A DNA stretch of 55,424 bases from Marivivens sp. (GTDB lineage Bacteria > Pseudomonadota > Alphaproteobacteria > Rhodobacterales > Rhodobacteraceae), in contig JAEPMR010000013.1 of NCBI GenBank assembly GCA_017643845.1, forward strand, positions 1 to 55,424. The letters are read 5' to 3'. Under the pieces are notes generated by a model. That model made no database searches, was not told where the DNA came from, and worked only from the letters and a program-made list of their open reading frames with translations. Positions 44,591 to 51,913 of the stretch are shown one piece after another. Positions within the stretch are counted from its first letter, which is position 1; each line of letters starts with the position of its first letter. A program made the position numbers and the translations under genes.

Positions 44591-45289
44591 ATGTTCCGAA
44601 TAGCCATATTTGTATTTTTGATCGTGTCTAAGGTCAGTACCGCCTTTGCGGACGACAATCCGGTAGTCATCGAGCTATTTACGTCTCAAGGCTGCTCAGC
44701 TTGTTTGCCTGCCGAGGAGTTGGTGCAACAAATTTCCACCTCGCAGGACGTAATCGTCCTCTCGTTTCATGTAGACTATTGGGACTATATCGGTTGGGCT
44801 GATGTTTTCGCAGACCCTGCGTATACGGAGAGACAAAAACAGTATGCGCGGGTTGCAGGACGACGGATGGTGTACACGCCTCAAATTATCATTCAGGGCG
44901 CTATAGAGGCGTCGGCAAGCCGTCCGATGGAATTGATGGCAACACTTTCGGATGAACGTGAAAATACTTCGAAGACGGGCATGATGATTGACGCGATCAA
45001 TGGCGAATTGGTTCTCCGGTCGTCTAAGTTAGACAGAGCAGATGGGGGCATGATGGACATTCAACTCGTCCGTTATCTGCCCGAAGCGACCGTTGACGTG
45101 AGCGACGGGGAGAATGCTGGGATGACATTGACGCATACGAACGTTGTCTATGAATGGTCAGTGGTCGGTTCCTGGAATGGTACGGAGCCTCTTCATGTCA
45201 CCATTGGTCCTGATGACGGCAATCCTGCGGCCGTGCTAATTCAGGAGTCTGGGCAAGGTCGAATACTTTTAGCAGCAGAGTTAGAGTGA
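44591..45289 (+). CDS. Secreted DUF1223 family protein
   Basis: 232 residues from the ATG at 44591. A signal peptide (hydrophobic 3-14, cleavage likely after AFA at about 20) is followed by VVIELFTSQGCSACLPAEEL, a thioredoxin-like start with Cys35-x-x-Cys38. DUF1223 proteins are periplasmic and of unknown function. The CxxC suggests a thiol-redox role, which is inference. ATG at 44585 is an alternative start. The 3' end overlaps the convergent acyltransferase gene by 9 nt. Confidence 0.87.
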   Translation: MFRIAIFVFLIVSKVSTAFADDNPVVIELFTSQGCSACLPAEELVQQISTSQDVIVLSFHVDYWDYIGWADVFADPAYTERQKQYARVAGRRMVYTPQIIIQGAIEASASRPMELMATLSDERENTSKTGMMIDAINGELVLRSSKLDRADGGMMDIQLVRYLPEATVDVSDGENAGMTLTHTNVVYEWSVVGSWNGTEPLHVTIGPDDGNPAAVLIQESGQGRILLAAELE

Positions 45290-46177
45290 GTTATTGCGCC
45301 ATCTACGATGAACCCAGAACCACTGCTCAGGATTATCTAACACTCGCTTTGTTAGGCGGTCAGTTATTTCTTTTGTCATCTGTACAGGTGTGGTGTGCTC
45401 GATTGGAGCTTCGATAATCGACTGAAATGTAATGCCGTCCTCCTGACGGATGTCGAAGAAAGGCAGAACCAGAGCATTTGTGCGAAGCGCTAACCTAGCC
45501 GCTGACACCGCCGTGGGGGCAGGAACTCCCATGAAATCTACAAGTTCACCGCCTGGCTCGTTCACATCGGTGAAAATTGCGCAAAGCCCGCCACCGAGAA
45601 GATGCTTGTTGAATGCGAAGGTTCCTTGCGGACCTTGCGGAAAAACCTGATCCAAGTGTTTCGCAAGAGTGTTTCGGTAGCGGTCATCAAACAGGGGGTT
45701 TGTGAATGGGCGATAGAGGCCGCCGACAGGATAGCCCATGTCAGACACGAGGCATGCACTTGCAAGATAGTTGCCGAAATGACCAGCCACCATCAGGATC
45801 GGTCGTCCTTCATTTCGCGCTTGATGGAGGTGCGATAACCCTTCGCCCTCCAATTTAGAGCCGCCTGTTCGAATATGGGCCTTGAAATCAATTGGGGAGT
45901 AGAACTCGATTAAAGTTCTGCCAAAATTTTCCAACACGTTCTTTGCAGTTTGACGTCGCGCACTCGCTGTCATTTCGGGGAAAATCAACGCCAAATTCTC
46001 TTCGGCACGCTTCTGGTAGCCTGCGATTGGTGCAAAATATGTGCTCATAACATGCGCGAACCACTCAACTCTTTTGGGAAAAGGCATCCTGTGGGCTCGA
46101 GTTACCAGCGCGTCGAATATTGCGACGCTTGATTTGTCTAGGATACGGTTTCTAAGTGAGCGTTGAGTGCTGTTCAT
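45281..46177 (-). CDS. LpxL/HtrB-like lysophospholipid acyltransferase with an altered catalytic dyad
   Basis: 298 residues from the ATG at 46177. It belongs to the lipid A late-acyltransferase family: AGHFGNYLASACLV (132-145), GGLYRPFTNPLFDDRY and VDFMGVPAPTAVSAARLAL are recognisable. The catalytic H-x4-D/E motif reads His133-FGNY-Leu138, so the acidic residue is lost; the codon is clearly CTT. The enzyme may be inactive or divergent. Starts upstream (ATG at 46267) would overlap the preceding gene. It lies 52 nt after the FliG-like gene. Confidence 0.83.
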   Translation of the reverse strand: MNSTQRSLRNRILDKSSVAIFDALVTRAHRMPFPKRVEWFAHVMSTYFAPIAGYQKRAEENLALIFPEMTASARRQTAKNVLENFGRTLIEFYSPIDFKAHIRTGGSKLEGEGLSHLHQARNEGRPILMVAGHFGNYLASACLVSDMGYPVGGLYRPFTNPLFDDRYRNTLAKHLDQVFPQGPQGTFAFNKHLLGGGLCAIFTDVNEPGGELVDFMGVPAPTAVSAARLALRTNALVLPFFDIRQEDGITFQSIIEAPIEHTTPVQMTKEITDRLTKRVLDNPEQWFWVHRRWRNNSL

Positions 46178-46229
46178 CGGTTGGATGAATATTTGCTTAA
46201 GTGACTTCCCGCAAGAGCGTGCAGGTCCG

Positions 46230-47255
46230 CTAGCTTGTCGAAACCAAATGCAATTTAATTTCTCCATTCGCGAGCATGGCCTGTATCGATGCGATCAAGG
46301 AATTTTGTGCAGCCTCGCCTTCATCCGCAGGAGGTGGAGTAATGTCGGCCATTTCTTCTCTGAGCTGTTCTCCCATCCTTTTCGGAAGATTCTCGATGAG
46401 AAATTCGATGACTGATCCTTGGTCCGTACCGGAAGCTTCTTCATGTTTGAGGGCTTGTAACAGTGATGATTTTTCTACGCTGCGAGCAATCAGCGGTACA
46501 TCGGACTTAGCAATTCGGGACGGAATCAGGTTGAAAGTAAAGATCTTGTTTCGAACGTCTTCGCCCAATTTGGGATCGGTCTCAGTTAATCCGGTCAAGA
46601 TTTGTTCGCGTTGTTGGGGAGAGATTGTGCTGAGCAGTGCTCCGATCCTGCCCGAAACTAGGTGCAAATCACTGCTCGTGTCGTGATTAAGTTCGACGAT
46701 GCCAAGAACTTCAATAATGAGGGGTCTGAGCAAGCTCTCTCCGCAGCGTTCTTGATCTAGCAATGACATCATGTAGGTCTTTCGCCGTGCGTCAGCGCCG
46801 TCCATCTCGTTCAAAAGTTTTGCCGCGACGTCGTTTGAAAGATTGTCCAGAATAAGCGCCGCGATCTCATCAGACTCGCCTTTCAAAATGTTCATGATCA
46901 CTGGCACGGGCAGCGTGCGTAGCTTTGCTATGAGCATTTCAAATGGAACATCGGTATCATCTAGTTTCAGCTGTTTCCTGAGACTGGGTGATAAATGGTT
47001 CGAGTATTTCTCTAGGGTGTCGGAGTAGGGTCGAGCGGCAAAGCTGGTTGAATCGAGAGTGTCAACGAATTTTCCAATGACGAACTCGAGTTCATTTTTT
47101 TCAATCAACGAAAGGGATTTCATGGAATTGATTAATTCAAATTGTGCCCGTTCAGAAAATGAATTGAGGGTTTCTGGAGCCCAGTCATCAAGGAACAATT
47201 GGGTTAAAATCGCTGCTGCGCGTTTATATTTTTGCCGGTCGAGCTCGGTGTCCAC
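46230..47255 (-). CDS. FliG-like protein (putative flagellar motor switch component)
   Basis: 341 residues. The C-terminal third (about 245-335) follows the FliG C domain: DVPLIARSVEKSSLLQALKH, SVIEFLIENLPKRMGEQLRE, then AAQNSLIASIQAMLANGEIKL. The middle (about 105-160) resembles FliG-M, with LRTLPVPVIMNILKGESDEI in place of the EHPQ block and ALILDNLSNDVAAKLLNEMD. FliG couples the rotor to the stator in the flagellar motor. No other flagellar gene is in the window, and some torque-ridge charges seem shifted, so a motor role is not certain. Confidence 0.72.
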   Translation of the reverse strand: MDTELDRQKYKRAAAILTQLFLDDWAPETLNSFSERAQFELINSMKSLSLIEKNELEFVIGKFVDTLDSTSFAARPYSDTLEKYSNHLSPSLRKQLKLDDTDVPFEMLIAKLRTLPVPVIMNILKGESDEIAALILDNLSNDVAAKLLNEMDGADARRKTYMMSLLDQERCGESLLRPLIIEVLGIVELNHDTSSDLHLVSGRIGALLSTISPQQREQILTGLTETDPKLGEDVRNKIFTFNLIPSRIAKSDVPLIARSVEKSSLLQALKHEEASGTDQGSVIEFLIENLPKRMGEQLREEMADITPPPADEGEAAQNSLIASIQAMLANGEIKLHLVSTS

Positions 47256-47326
47256 GGTGCCCCCTTCGATCTGGATCGAGGCGAGCTTAGTTCAAACTCC
47301 TAAATAGAGTGTTTTTGTCGTTGAAA

Positions 47327-47830
47327 TCAGTGGAGTGGGTGGTCGTTGCGGCTTAGTCTGATTGATAGCTGCCGCAATGCATCAACCAAATCTGAAGGCA
47401 GATCGTCGAGCGGCTCCGTCAAGTGGTGAATCTCGGTTAGAAGTGAAAGCAGTTGATCTGCTTCCATTTCTGAGAACTCCCTGTCTTTTCTAGCGAATCC
47501 ACCGAGCGAATGGCTACTTTCGCCATGCACCGAGCCAACTATGCCGTATTTTAGGCCGTGGCTTGCTGCCCGAGCAAGCACCTGCCGGGGATCTTGCTCC
47601 GTTGCGAAAGAGGACCATTGCCGGAGCCCGGTCGAGGAAACTGCCCAGACCACTGTTGGATCAAAGAGCAACAACCCGTCCTTTGCGTATTCCGTTGCCC
47701 AGGCTTGTGGGTAGGTCTGGATAAGATAACGAGGTGAGTGTAGAGAGATATTCAGGCCAAGAGCGTAGCCTTGAGGGCTGATTTCGACCAGAAGTTGAAG
47801 TATATTCTGAATTTTCTGTGCAGTGTTCAT
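47327..47830 (-). CDS. Autoinducer-binding domain protein without a DNA-binding domain
   Basis: 167 residues forming only a LuxR-type N-terminal ligand domain. The residues that bind acyl-homoserine lactones in TraR/LuxR have counterparts: Trp44, Tyr48 (WATEY), Asp57-Pro58 (LLLFDPTV) and Trp72 (RQWSSF). The GerE-type HTH is missing and the protein ends a few residues after the ligand domain. It is divergent from a full LuxR-type gene with a similar ligand domain. It may bind signal or form heterodimers with that neighbour; both are inferences. No luxI is in the window. Confidence 0.85.
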   Translation of the reverse strand: MNTAQKIQNILQLLVEISPQGYALGLNISLHSPRYLIQTYPQAWATEYAKDGLLLFDPTVVWAVSSTGLRQWSSFATEQDPRQVLARAASHGLKYGIVGSVHGESSHSLGGFARKDREFSEMEADQLLSLLTEIHHLTEPLDDLPSDLVDALRQLSIRLSRNDHPLH

Positions 47831-47860
47831 ATAAATTTTCGCGCTATGGTTGTATAACGT

Positions 47861-47905
47861 CTCAAATTTACCGATTTTTTACAACGGGACTTTTTTCAAT
47901 TTGAG
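47861..47905. promoter_or_regulatory. Inverted repeat between the divergent LuxR-type genes
   Basis: CTCAAATT (47861-47868) and AATTTGAG (47898-47905) are perfect complements 29 nt apart in the 124-nt divergent region. The wide spacing does not match a classical 18-20 bp lux box. They could be paired half-sites for the encoded LuxR-type protein, which is speculative. Confidence 0.3.
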
Positions 47906-47954
47906 TATGTCTTTAGGTTAGTGGCAACACGTTCCTTGAAGGTATCCGATTTTC

Positions 47955-48566
47955 ATGATCACAGAAGCCGCTTCTAGTTTGTTCGCACGGCTTGCGCCTG
48001 CCGGATACCACATTGCATTGCGGATTGGGTTCGCGTTCCCCCTAGAGGATGTGAATCATTTGTCAGATGCTTGGGTGCAACACTATACGACGCATCGCTT
48101 CGTTCTGACCGATCCTGTGCTTAGGTGGAATTATGCCAACATCGGTACAAAGCGTTGGTCTGAAATCGACATTTCAAATGATAGTAATGATGTTATCGGC
48201 CAGGCAAAACAATTCGGTATGAATTTCGGCGCTGCCGTTTCCGTTTCCAGCGGAACACAAAGTGGACAACGCTCATTTGGCATGTTCGCGCGGCGTGATC
48301 GAGAGTTCCTTGATGAAGAACTTTTATCTCTGTTTGAAGGTGTCAGGCAGTTGCATGATCAGATGTCTCCTCCTCAAAACCTGACAGATGCAGAATTACA
48401 GGCAGTGCGCATGTTGCGTGACGGTATGAGGTTAAAGCAGATTGCCCATGAGCTTGATATATCCGAGGGTGCAGTCAAACAGCGACTAAAGAACGCAAAG
48501 GGAAAGCTGGGGGCCAACACCAGCGTCCAGGCGGCGTCTCTTGCGGAAAACTATGGTTTGATATAG
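47955..48566 (+). CDS. LuxR family transcriptional regulator (probable LuxR solo)
   Basis: 203 residues. The N-terminal autoinducer-binding domain (about 1-135) has Trp40, Tyr44, Asp53-Pro54 and Trp68 in the expected places, plus FGMFARRDREF shared in form with its divergent neighbour. The C-terminal GerE-type HTH (about 140-200) reads RMKQIAHELDISEGAVKQRL with a slightly different start (LTDAELQAVRMLRDGMRLKQ). It probably senses an acyl-homoserine lactone or related signal. No synthase is nearby. A GC-rich hairpin follows its stop. Confidence 0.9.
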   Translation: MITEAASSLFARLAPAGYHIALRIGFAFPLEDVNHLSDAWVQHYTTHRFVLTDPVLRWNYANIGTKRWSEIDISNDSNDVIGQAKQFGMNFGAAVSVSSGTQSGQRSFGMFARRDREFLDEELLSLFEGVRQLHDQMSPPQNLTDAELQAVRMLRDGMRLKQIAHELDISEGAVKQRLKNAKGKLGANTSVQAASLAENYGLI

Positions 48567-48568
48567 GC

Positions 48569-48593
48569 GATGCGGCCGCTAATGGGCCGCATC
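48569..48593 (+). terminator. GC-rich hairpin between the convergent luxR and purB ends
   Basis: A perfect 9-bp stem GATGCGGCC (48569-48577) and GGCCGCATC (48585-48593) closes a 7-nt loop. No clear U run follows on either strand, so intrinsic termination is plausible but unproven. Confidence 0.5.
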
Positions 48594-48606
48594 ACATTAC
48601 ATTAAA

Positions 48607-49911
48607 TCAAGCGCCAAATACACGCTTGAAGATCGTGTCGACGTGTTTGGTGTGATAGCCGAGGTCAAATTTCTCTTTGATTTCTTCGGCACTCAAAGCC
48701 GCGCAAACCTCATTATCAGCCAGAAGTTCGGTCTTAAAGTCAGCTCCGGATTCCCATACCTTCATCGCGTTTCGTTGTACCAAGCGATAAGCGTCCTCCC
48801 GGCTCACGCCTGCCTGCGTCAGTGCCAGCAAGACCCGCTGAGACATGACCAGACCTTTGAACTTGTTCATATTGGCGAGCATTGTTTCCGGATAGATGAC
48901 GAGGTTCTCAATCACGCCGGCGAGACGATTCAACGCGAAGTCGAGCGTAATCGTGGCATCAGGTGCAATTCCCCGTTCAACTGATGAATGAGAGATGTCC
49001 CGCTCATGCCAGAGTGCAACGTTCTCCATTGCGGGAATGACCGTCATGCGCACAAGTCGCGCGAGACCAGTGAGGTTTTCCGTCAGTACCGGATTCCGCT
49101 TGTGCGGCATCGCAGAAGAACCTTTCTGCCCTTTTGAGAAAAACTCTTCTGCTTCCAAAACCTCTGTACGCTGCATGTGACGAATTTCGATAGCAATGTT
49201 TTCAATCGAGGATGCAATTACGCCCAGCGTTGCAAAGAACATTGCGTGCCGGTCACGCGGGATAACCTGTGTTGAGATCGGTTCCGGCTTCAGTCCGAGC
49301 CTGTCGCAGACATGTTCCTCCACAAATGGATCAATGTTAGCGAATGTTCCGACAGCTCCTGAAATCGCACCTGTCGCGATTTCTTCGCGCGCATTTTTTA
49401 GCCGCGCGAAGTTTCTATCCATTTCGGCGTAGAACCTGGCGAATGTTAGCCCCATTGTTGTGGGCTCAGCGTGAATTCCGTGCGAGCGACCAATACGTAC
49501 GGTCATCTTATGTTCGTGCGCGCGTTTCTTGAGCGCGGATAATACACGCTCCATATCGGTTAATAATATGTCAGCGGCTCTAACCAGCTGAATATTGAGG
49601 GTCGTATCAAGCACATCTGAGGAGGTCATACCCTGATGAACGAAGCGAGCCTCATCATTGCCGATTATTTCCGCGAGATGGGTGAGAAACGCGATCACAT
49701 CGTGTTTCGTGACCGCCTCGATCTCGTCAATCCGGGCGACGTCGAATTCAGTGTCTTGTGCTTTCCAGACCGCCTTGGCGTTCTCGTGCGGGATGACCCC
49801 TAGTTCCGCTTGTGCGTCACACGCGTGAGCTTCGATTTCATACCAGATTTTGAATTTCGTCGAAGGTTCCCAGATATTGGTCATCTCTGGGCGGGCGTAG
49901 CGGGGTATCAT
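48607..49911 (-). CDS. purB: Adenylosuccinate lyase
   Basis: 434 residues. It catalyses two steps of purine synthesis, releasing fumarate from SAICAR and from adenylosuccinate. Blocks include GMTSSDVLDTTLNIQLV (about 90-106), RSHGIHAEPTTMG with a catalytic His, and the fumarase/lyase signature GSSAMPHKRNPVLTENL. It begins MIPRYARPEMTNIWEPSTKF. The start is divergent from the DUF6314 gene. Confidence 0.97.
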   Translation of the reverse strand: MIPRYARPEMTNIWEPSTKFKIWYEIEAHACDAQAELGVIPHENAKAVWKAQDTEFDVARIDEIEAVTKHDVIAFLTHLAEIIGNDEARFVHQGMTSSDVLDTTLNIQLVRAADILLTDMERVLSALKKRAHEHKMTVRIGRSHGIHAEPTTMGLTFARFYAEMDRNFARLKNAREEIATGAISGAVGTFANIDPFVEEHVCDRLGLKPEPISTQVIPRDRHAMFFATLGVIASSIENIAIEIRHMQRTEVLEAEEFFSKGQKGSSAMPHKRNPVLTENLTGLARLVRMTVIPAMENVALWHERDISHSSVERGIAPDATITLDFALNRLAGVIENLVIYPETMLANMNKFKGLVMSQRVLLALTQAGVSREDAYRLVQRNAMKVWESGADFKTELLADNEVCAALSAEEIKEKFDLGYHTKHVDTIFKRVFGA

Positions 49912-50045
49912 TGCGGATCCTTTTACATGGCCGTTGGGATTACGAGAGGCCTATACGCGGCGCTGCAGGTTGGGACAAGCGTTGTGCCAACTCGTGCTGC
50001 GCGATATGCATCTGCGAGAGCGGATTTATAGGTGGCGGACGAAAA

Positions 50046-50471
50046 TTGGAACTTCTGGGACTAAGCGACTTTGAGGGGGCATGGCGATTGCGCCGTGAAA
50101 TCTTTGATCGCTCTAGCGGTTCCCGTATCGAATTTGTCGGCGAGGCCCGTTTTCAGGCGAGTGGTGTCGAAACGTTGAGCTATCTGGAGGGAGGATTGCT
50201 AACGATGCCAGGACAGCAGCCAATTGTGGCGACGCGGCAGTATGTCTGGAAAAAGTCCAATCAACAGATAACGGTATGCTACGCGGATGGAAGCTATTTC
50301 CACAGCTTTACCCCTGCCGGATACAGTGAAGGGACGCAGCATGTTTGCGGCAACGATGTCTATGGTGTCGTCTATGATTTTTGTGAGTGGCCGAAGTGGG
50401 TATTTACTTGGGAAGTCGTCGGACCGCGTAAGGATTATCGATCCGTCACTGTCTGTGAACCAATTGAGTGA
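50046..50471 (+). CDS. DUF6314 family protein
   Basis: About 141 residues if the TTG at 50046 is the start. The conserved core is DFEGAWRLRREIFDRSSGSR, VATRQYVWKK, YADGSYFHSF and YDFCEWPKWVFTWEVVGPRK. This is a small lipocalin-like family found mainly in alphaproteobacteria, with no known function. The start is uncertain: no in-frame ATG fits and the TTG has only a weak GGCGGA upstream. Reading from 49911 would overlap the purB start and add non-conserved sequence. Confidence 0.78.
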   Translation: MELLGLSDFEGAWRLRREIFDRSSGSRIEFVGEARFQASGVETLSYLEGGLLTMPGQQPIVATRQYVWKKSNQQITVCYADGSYFHSFTPAGYSEGTQHVCGNDVYGVVYDFCEWPKWVFTWEVVGPRKDYRSVTVCEPIE

Positions 50472-50545
50472 TTGCGCAACCAGCCTTGCGCCCAAGGTTT
50501 TAGTGGTGCAAGAAATAGCAAATAAACTAGGAAAGGGAGCGGCAA

Positions 50546-51151
50546 ATGTCCCTCACGATGAATGATAAAGTCCTTGCAGAGGTATTCGGCCCGTCTGAGG
50601 GGGTTGGCCTACGCGTCAAGCAAGCGGCCTTGGTTATTTTTGGTATCGCAGTTTTGGCGATTGCAGCAAAAATCCGTGTTCCGATGTGGCCGGTCCCGAT
50701 CACGATGGGGACTTTCGCAGTGCTGACAATCGGTGCGGCGTATGGGCCGCGTCTCGGGTTGGCGACTATGGCCGGCTACCTTTTGGTCGGGGTGATGGGT
50801 TTCGATGTGTTCGCAGGTTCTTCGGCAGAGGTTAGCGGATTGGCGTATATGATGGGGGGCACCGGTGGGTACCTCGTAGGATATGTGCTCGCGACAGTCG
50901 CGCTTGGCTATGCCGCTCGTCGGTCTTGGGACAGGACGCTCTTAGGCATGGCGCTCGCTCTGATCGTTGGAAACGTGCTAATCTACCTTCCTGGTCTGGC
51001 CTGGCTTTCCGCACTCTATTCTGACGCTTCATTCTCCCAAATCTTGGCTTGGGGGCTCACTCCGTTCTTGGTGGGCGATGTGCTGAAGTTGGCTTTGGCG
51101 GCATTGTTAGTTCCGGGAATTTGGACGCTGATTGGTCGCGCTCGCACCTAA
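50546..51151 (+). CDS. bioY: Biotin transporter BioY
   Basis: 201 residues with about six TM helices. It is the substrate-binding S component of ECF-type biotin uptake. Family blocks are KIRVPMWPVPITMGTFAVL (about 49-67), GAAYGPRLGLATMAGYLLVG and GGTGGYLVGYVLAT. It has no adjacent BioM/BioN, so it may act alone or share an ECF module, as described for some alphaproteobacterial BioY. A good ribosome-binding site (AGGAAAGGGAG) precedes the ATG. Confidence 0.94.
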   Translation: MSLTMNDKVLAEVFGPSEGVGLRVKQAALVIFGIAVLAIAAKIRVPMWPVPITMGTFAVLTIGAAYGPRLGLATMAGYLLVGVMGFDVFAGSSAEVSGLAYMMGGTGGYLVGYVLATVALGYAARRSWDRTLLGMALALIVGNVLIYLPGLAWLSALYSDASFSQILAWGLTPFLVGDVLKLALAALLVPGIWTLIGRART

Positions 51152-51175
51152 TTGGGGCGCGTTTGAATATTAATT

Positions 51176-51204
51176 AGGCGCGGACATTTGTTCGCGCCTT
51201 TTTC
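51176..51204 (+). terminator. Intrinsic terminator of bioY
   Basis: AGGCGCG (51176-51182) pairs with CGCGCCT (51193-51199), extended by G-T and A-T pairs around a CATTTG loop, and is followed by TTTTTCTTT. It lies 25 nt after the bioY stop. queC starts 14 nt farther on, so queC must be transcribed by read-through or from a promoter inside this region. Confidence 0.8.
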
Positions 51205-51217
51205 TTTGGGGGTAAAG

Positions 51218-51901
51218 ATGAAAACCTTGGTTGTTTGTTCAGGCGGTTTGGACTCCGTTACCTTGGCTCATCTTGTCCAAAAAAACCATGAACTTGGTGG
51301 GCTTGTGTCATTCGATTACGGACAACGTCACCAAAAAGAAATCGGCTATGCAGAAGCAACTGCAGAGCGGCTCGGTTGTTCCTTCGATTTGATCGACTTA
51401 CGCAACGTTGGTGCGCTGTTGTCAGGCTCGGCTCTGACAAGTGACTTAGATGTTCCAGATGGCCACTACGAAGCGGAAAGTATGAAACTCACGGTGGTTC
51501 CAAACCGCAATGCGATCATGCTGTCGGTAGCCTTTGGGATTGCATCCGCGCGCGATCATGACGCTGTAGCTATTGCAGTTCATGGTGGTGACCATTTCAT
51601 CTACCCGGACTGCCGCCCTGAATTCATTGAGGCATTTCAAAGAATGCAGACTGCCGCCCTCGGTGAATTTGGATCAGTGACGCTGTACGCTCCGTTCGTT
51701 GAGATGAGCAAAGCAGAGATCGTCTCGGTCGGATCACGTATTGGTGTTCCCTTCGCGGAAACGTGGTCGTGCTATAAAGGCCTTGCAAACCATTGCGGAC
51801 GCTGCGGAACCTGCGTGGAGAGGCAGGAAGCGTTTTCAGATGCGAATGTGATAGATCCAACGCAGTATGATGACCCGAGCTTCTGGCGTGGACTAGTGTA
51901 A
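51218..51901 (+). CDS. queC: 7-cyano-7-deazaguanine synthase (preQ0 synthase)
   Basis: 227 residues from the ATG at 51218 (MKTLVVCSGGLDSVTLAHLV). It converts 7-carboxy-7-deazaguanine to preQ0 with ATP and ammonia for queuosine synthesis. The PP-loop SGGLDS is near residue 8. The zinc site is SCYKGLANHCGRCGTCVERQ near the C-terminus. queD, queE and queF are not adjacent. It is convergent with trpE (12 nt between stops). Confidence 0.96.
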   Translation: MKTLVVCSGGLDSVTLAHLVQKNHELGGLVSFDYGQRHQKEIGYAEATAERLGCSFDLIDLRNVGALLSGSALTSDLDVPDGHYEAESMKLTVVPNRNAIMLSVAFGIASARDHDAVAIAVHGGDHFIYPDCRPEFIEAFQRMQTAALGEFGSVTLYAPFVEMSKAEIVSVGSRIGVPFAETWSCYKGLANHCGRCGTCVERQEAFSDANVIDPTQYDDPSFWRGLV

Positions 51902-51913
51902 TACGTGCGGCTT

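Noticed and set aside
46230..47255. DUF2336 protein as an alternative identity for the FliG-like gene
   Set aside because: The C-terminal pattern ending in a GEI motif after AAQNSLIASIQAML fits the FliG C-terminal domain better; this is a judgement by eye.
47831..47954. Classical lux box
   Set aside because: No 18-20 bp palindrome of lux-box form is present; the only dyad has half-sites 29 nt apart.
51176..51217. preQ1 riboswitch ahead of queC
   Set aside because: The only structure is a symmetric GC-rich hairpin with a U run, which is a terminator for bioY; no pseudoknot-type preQ1 aptamer is visible.
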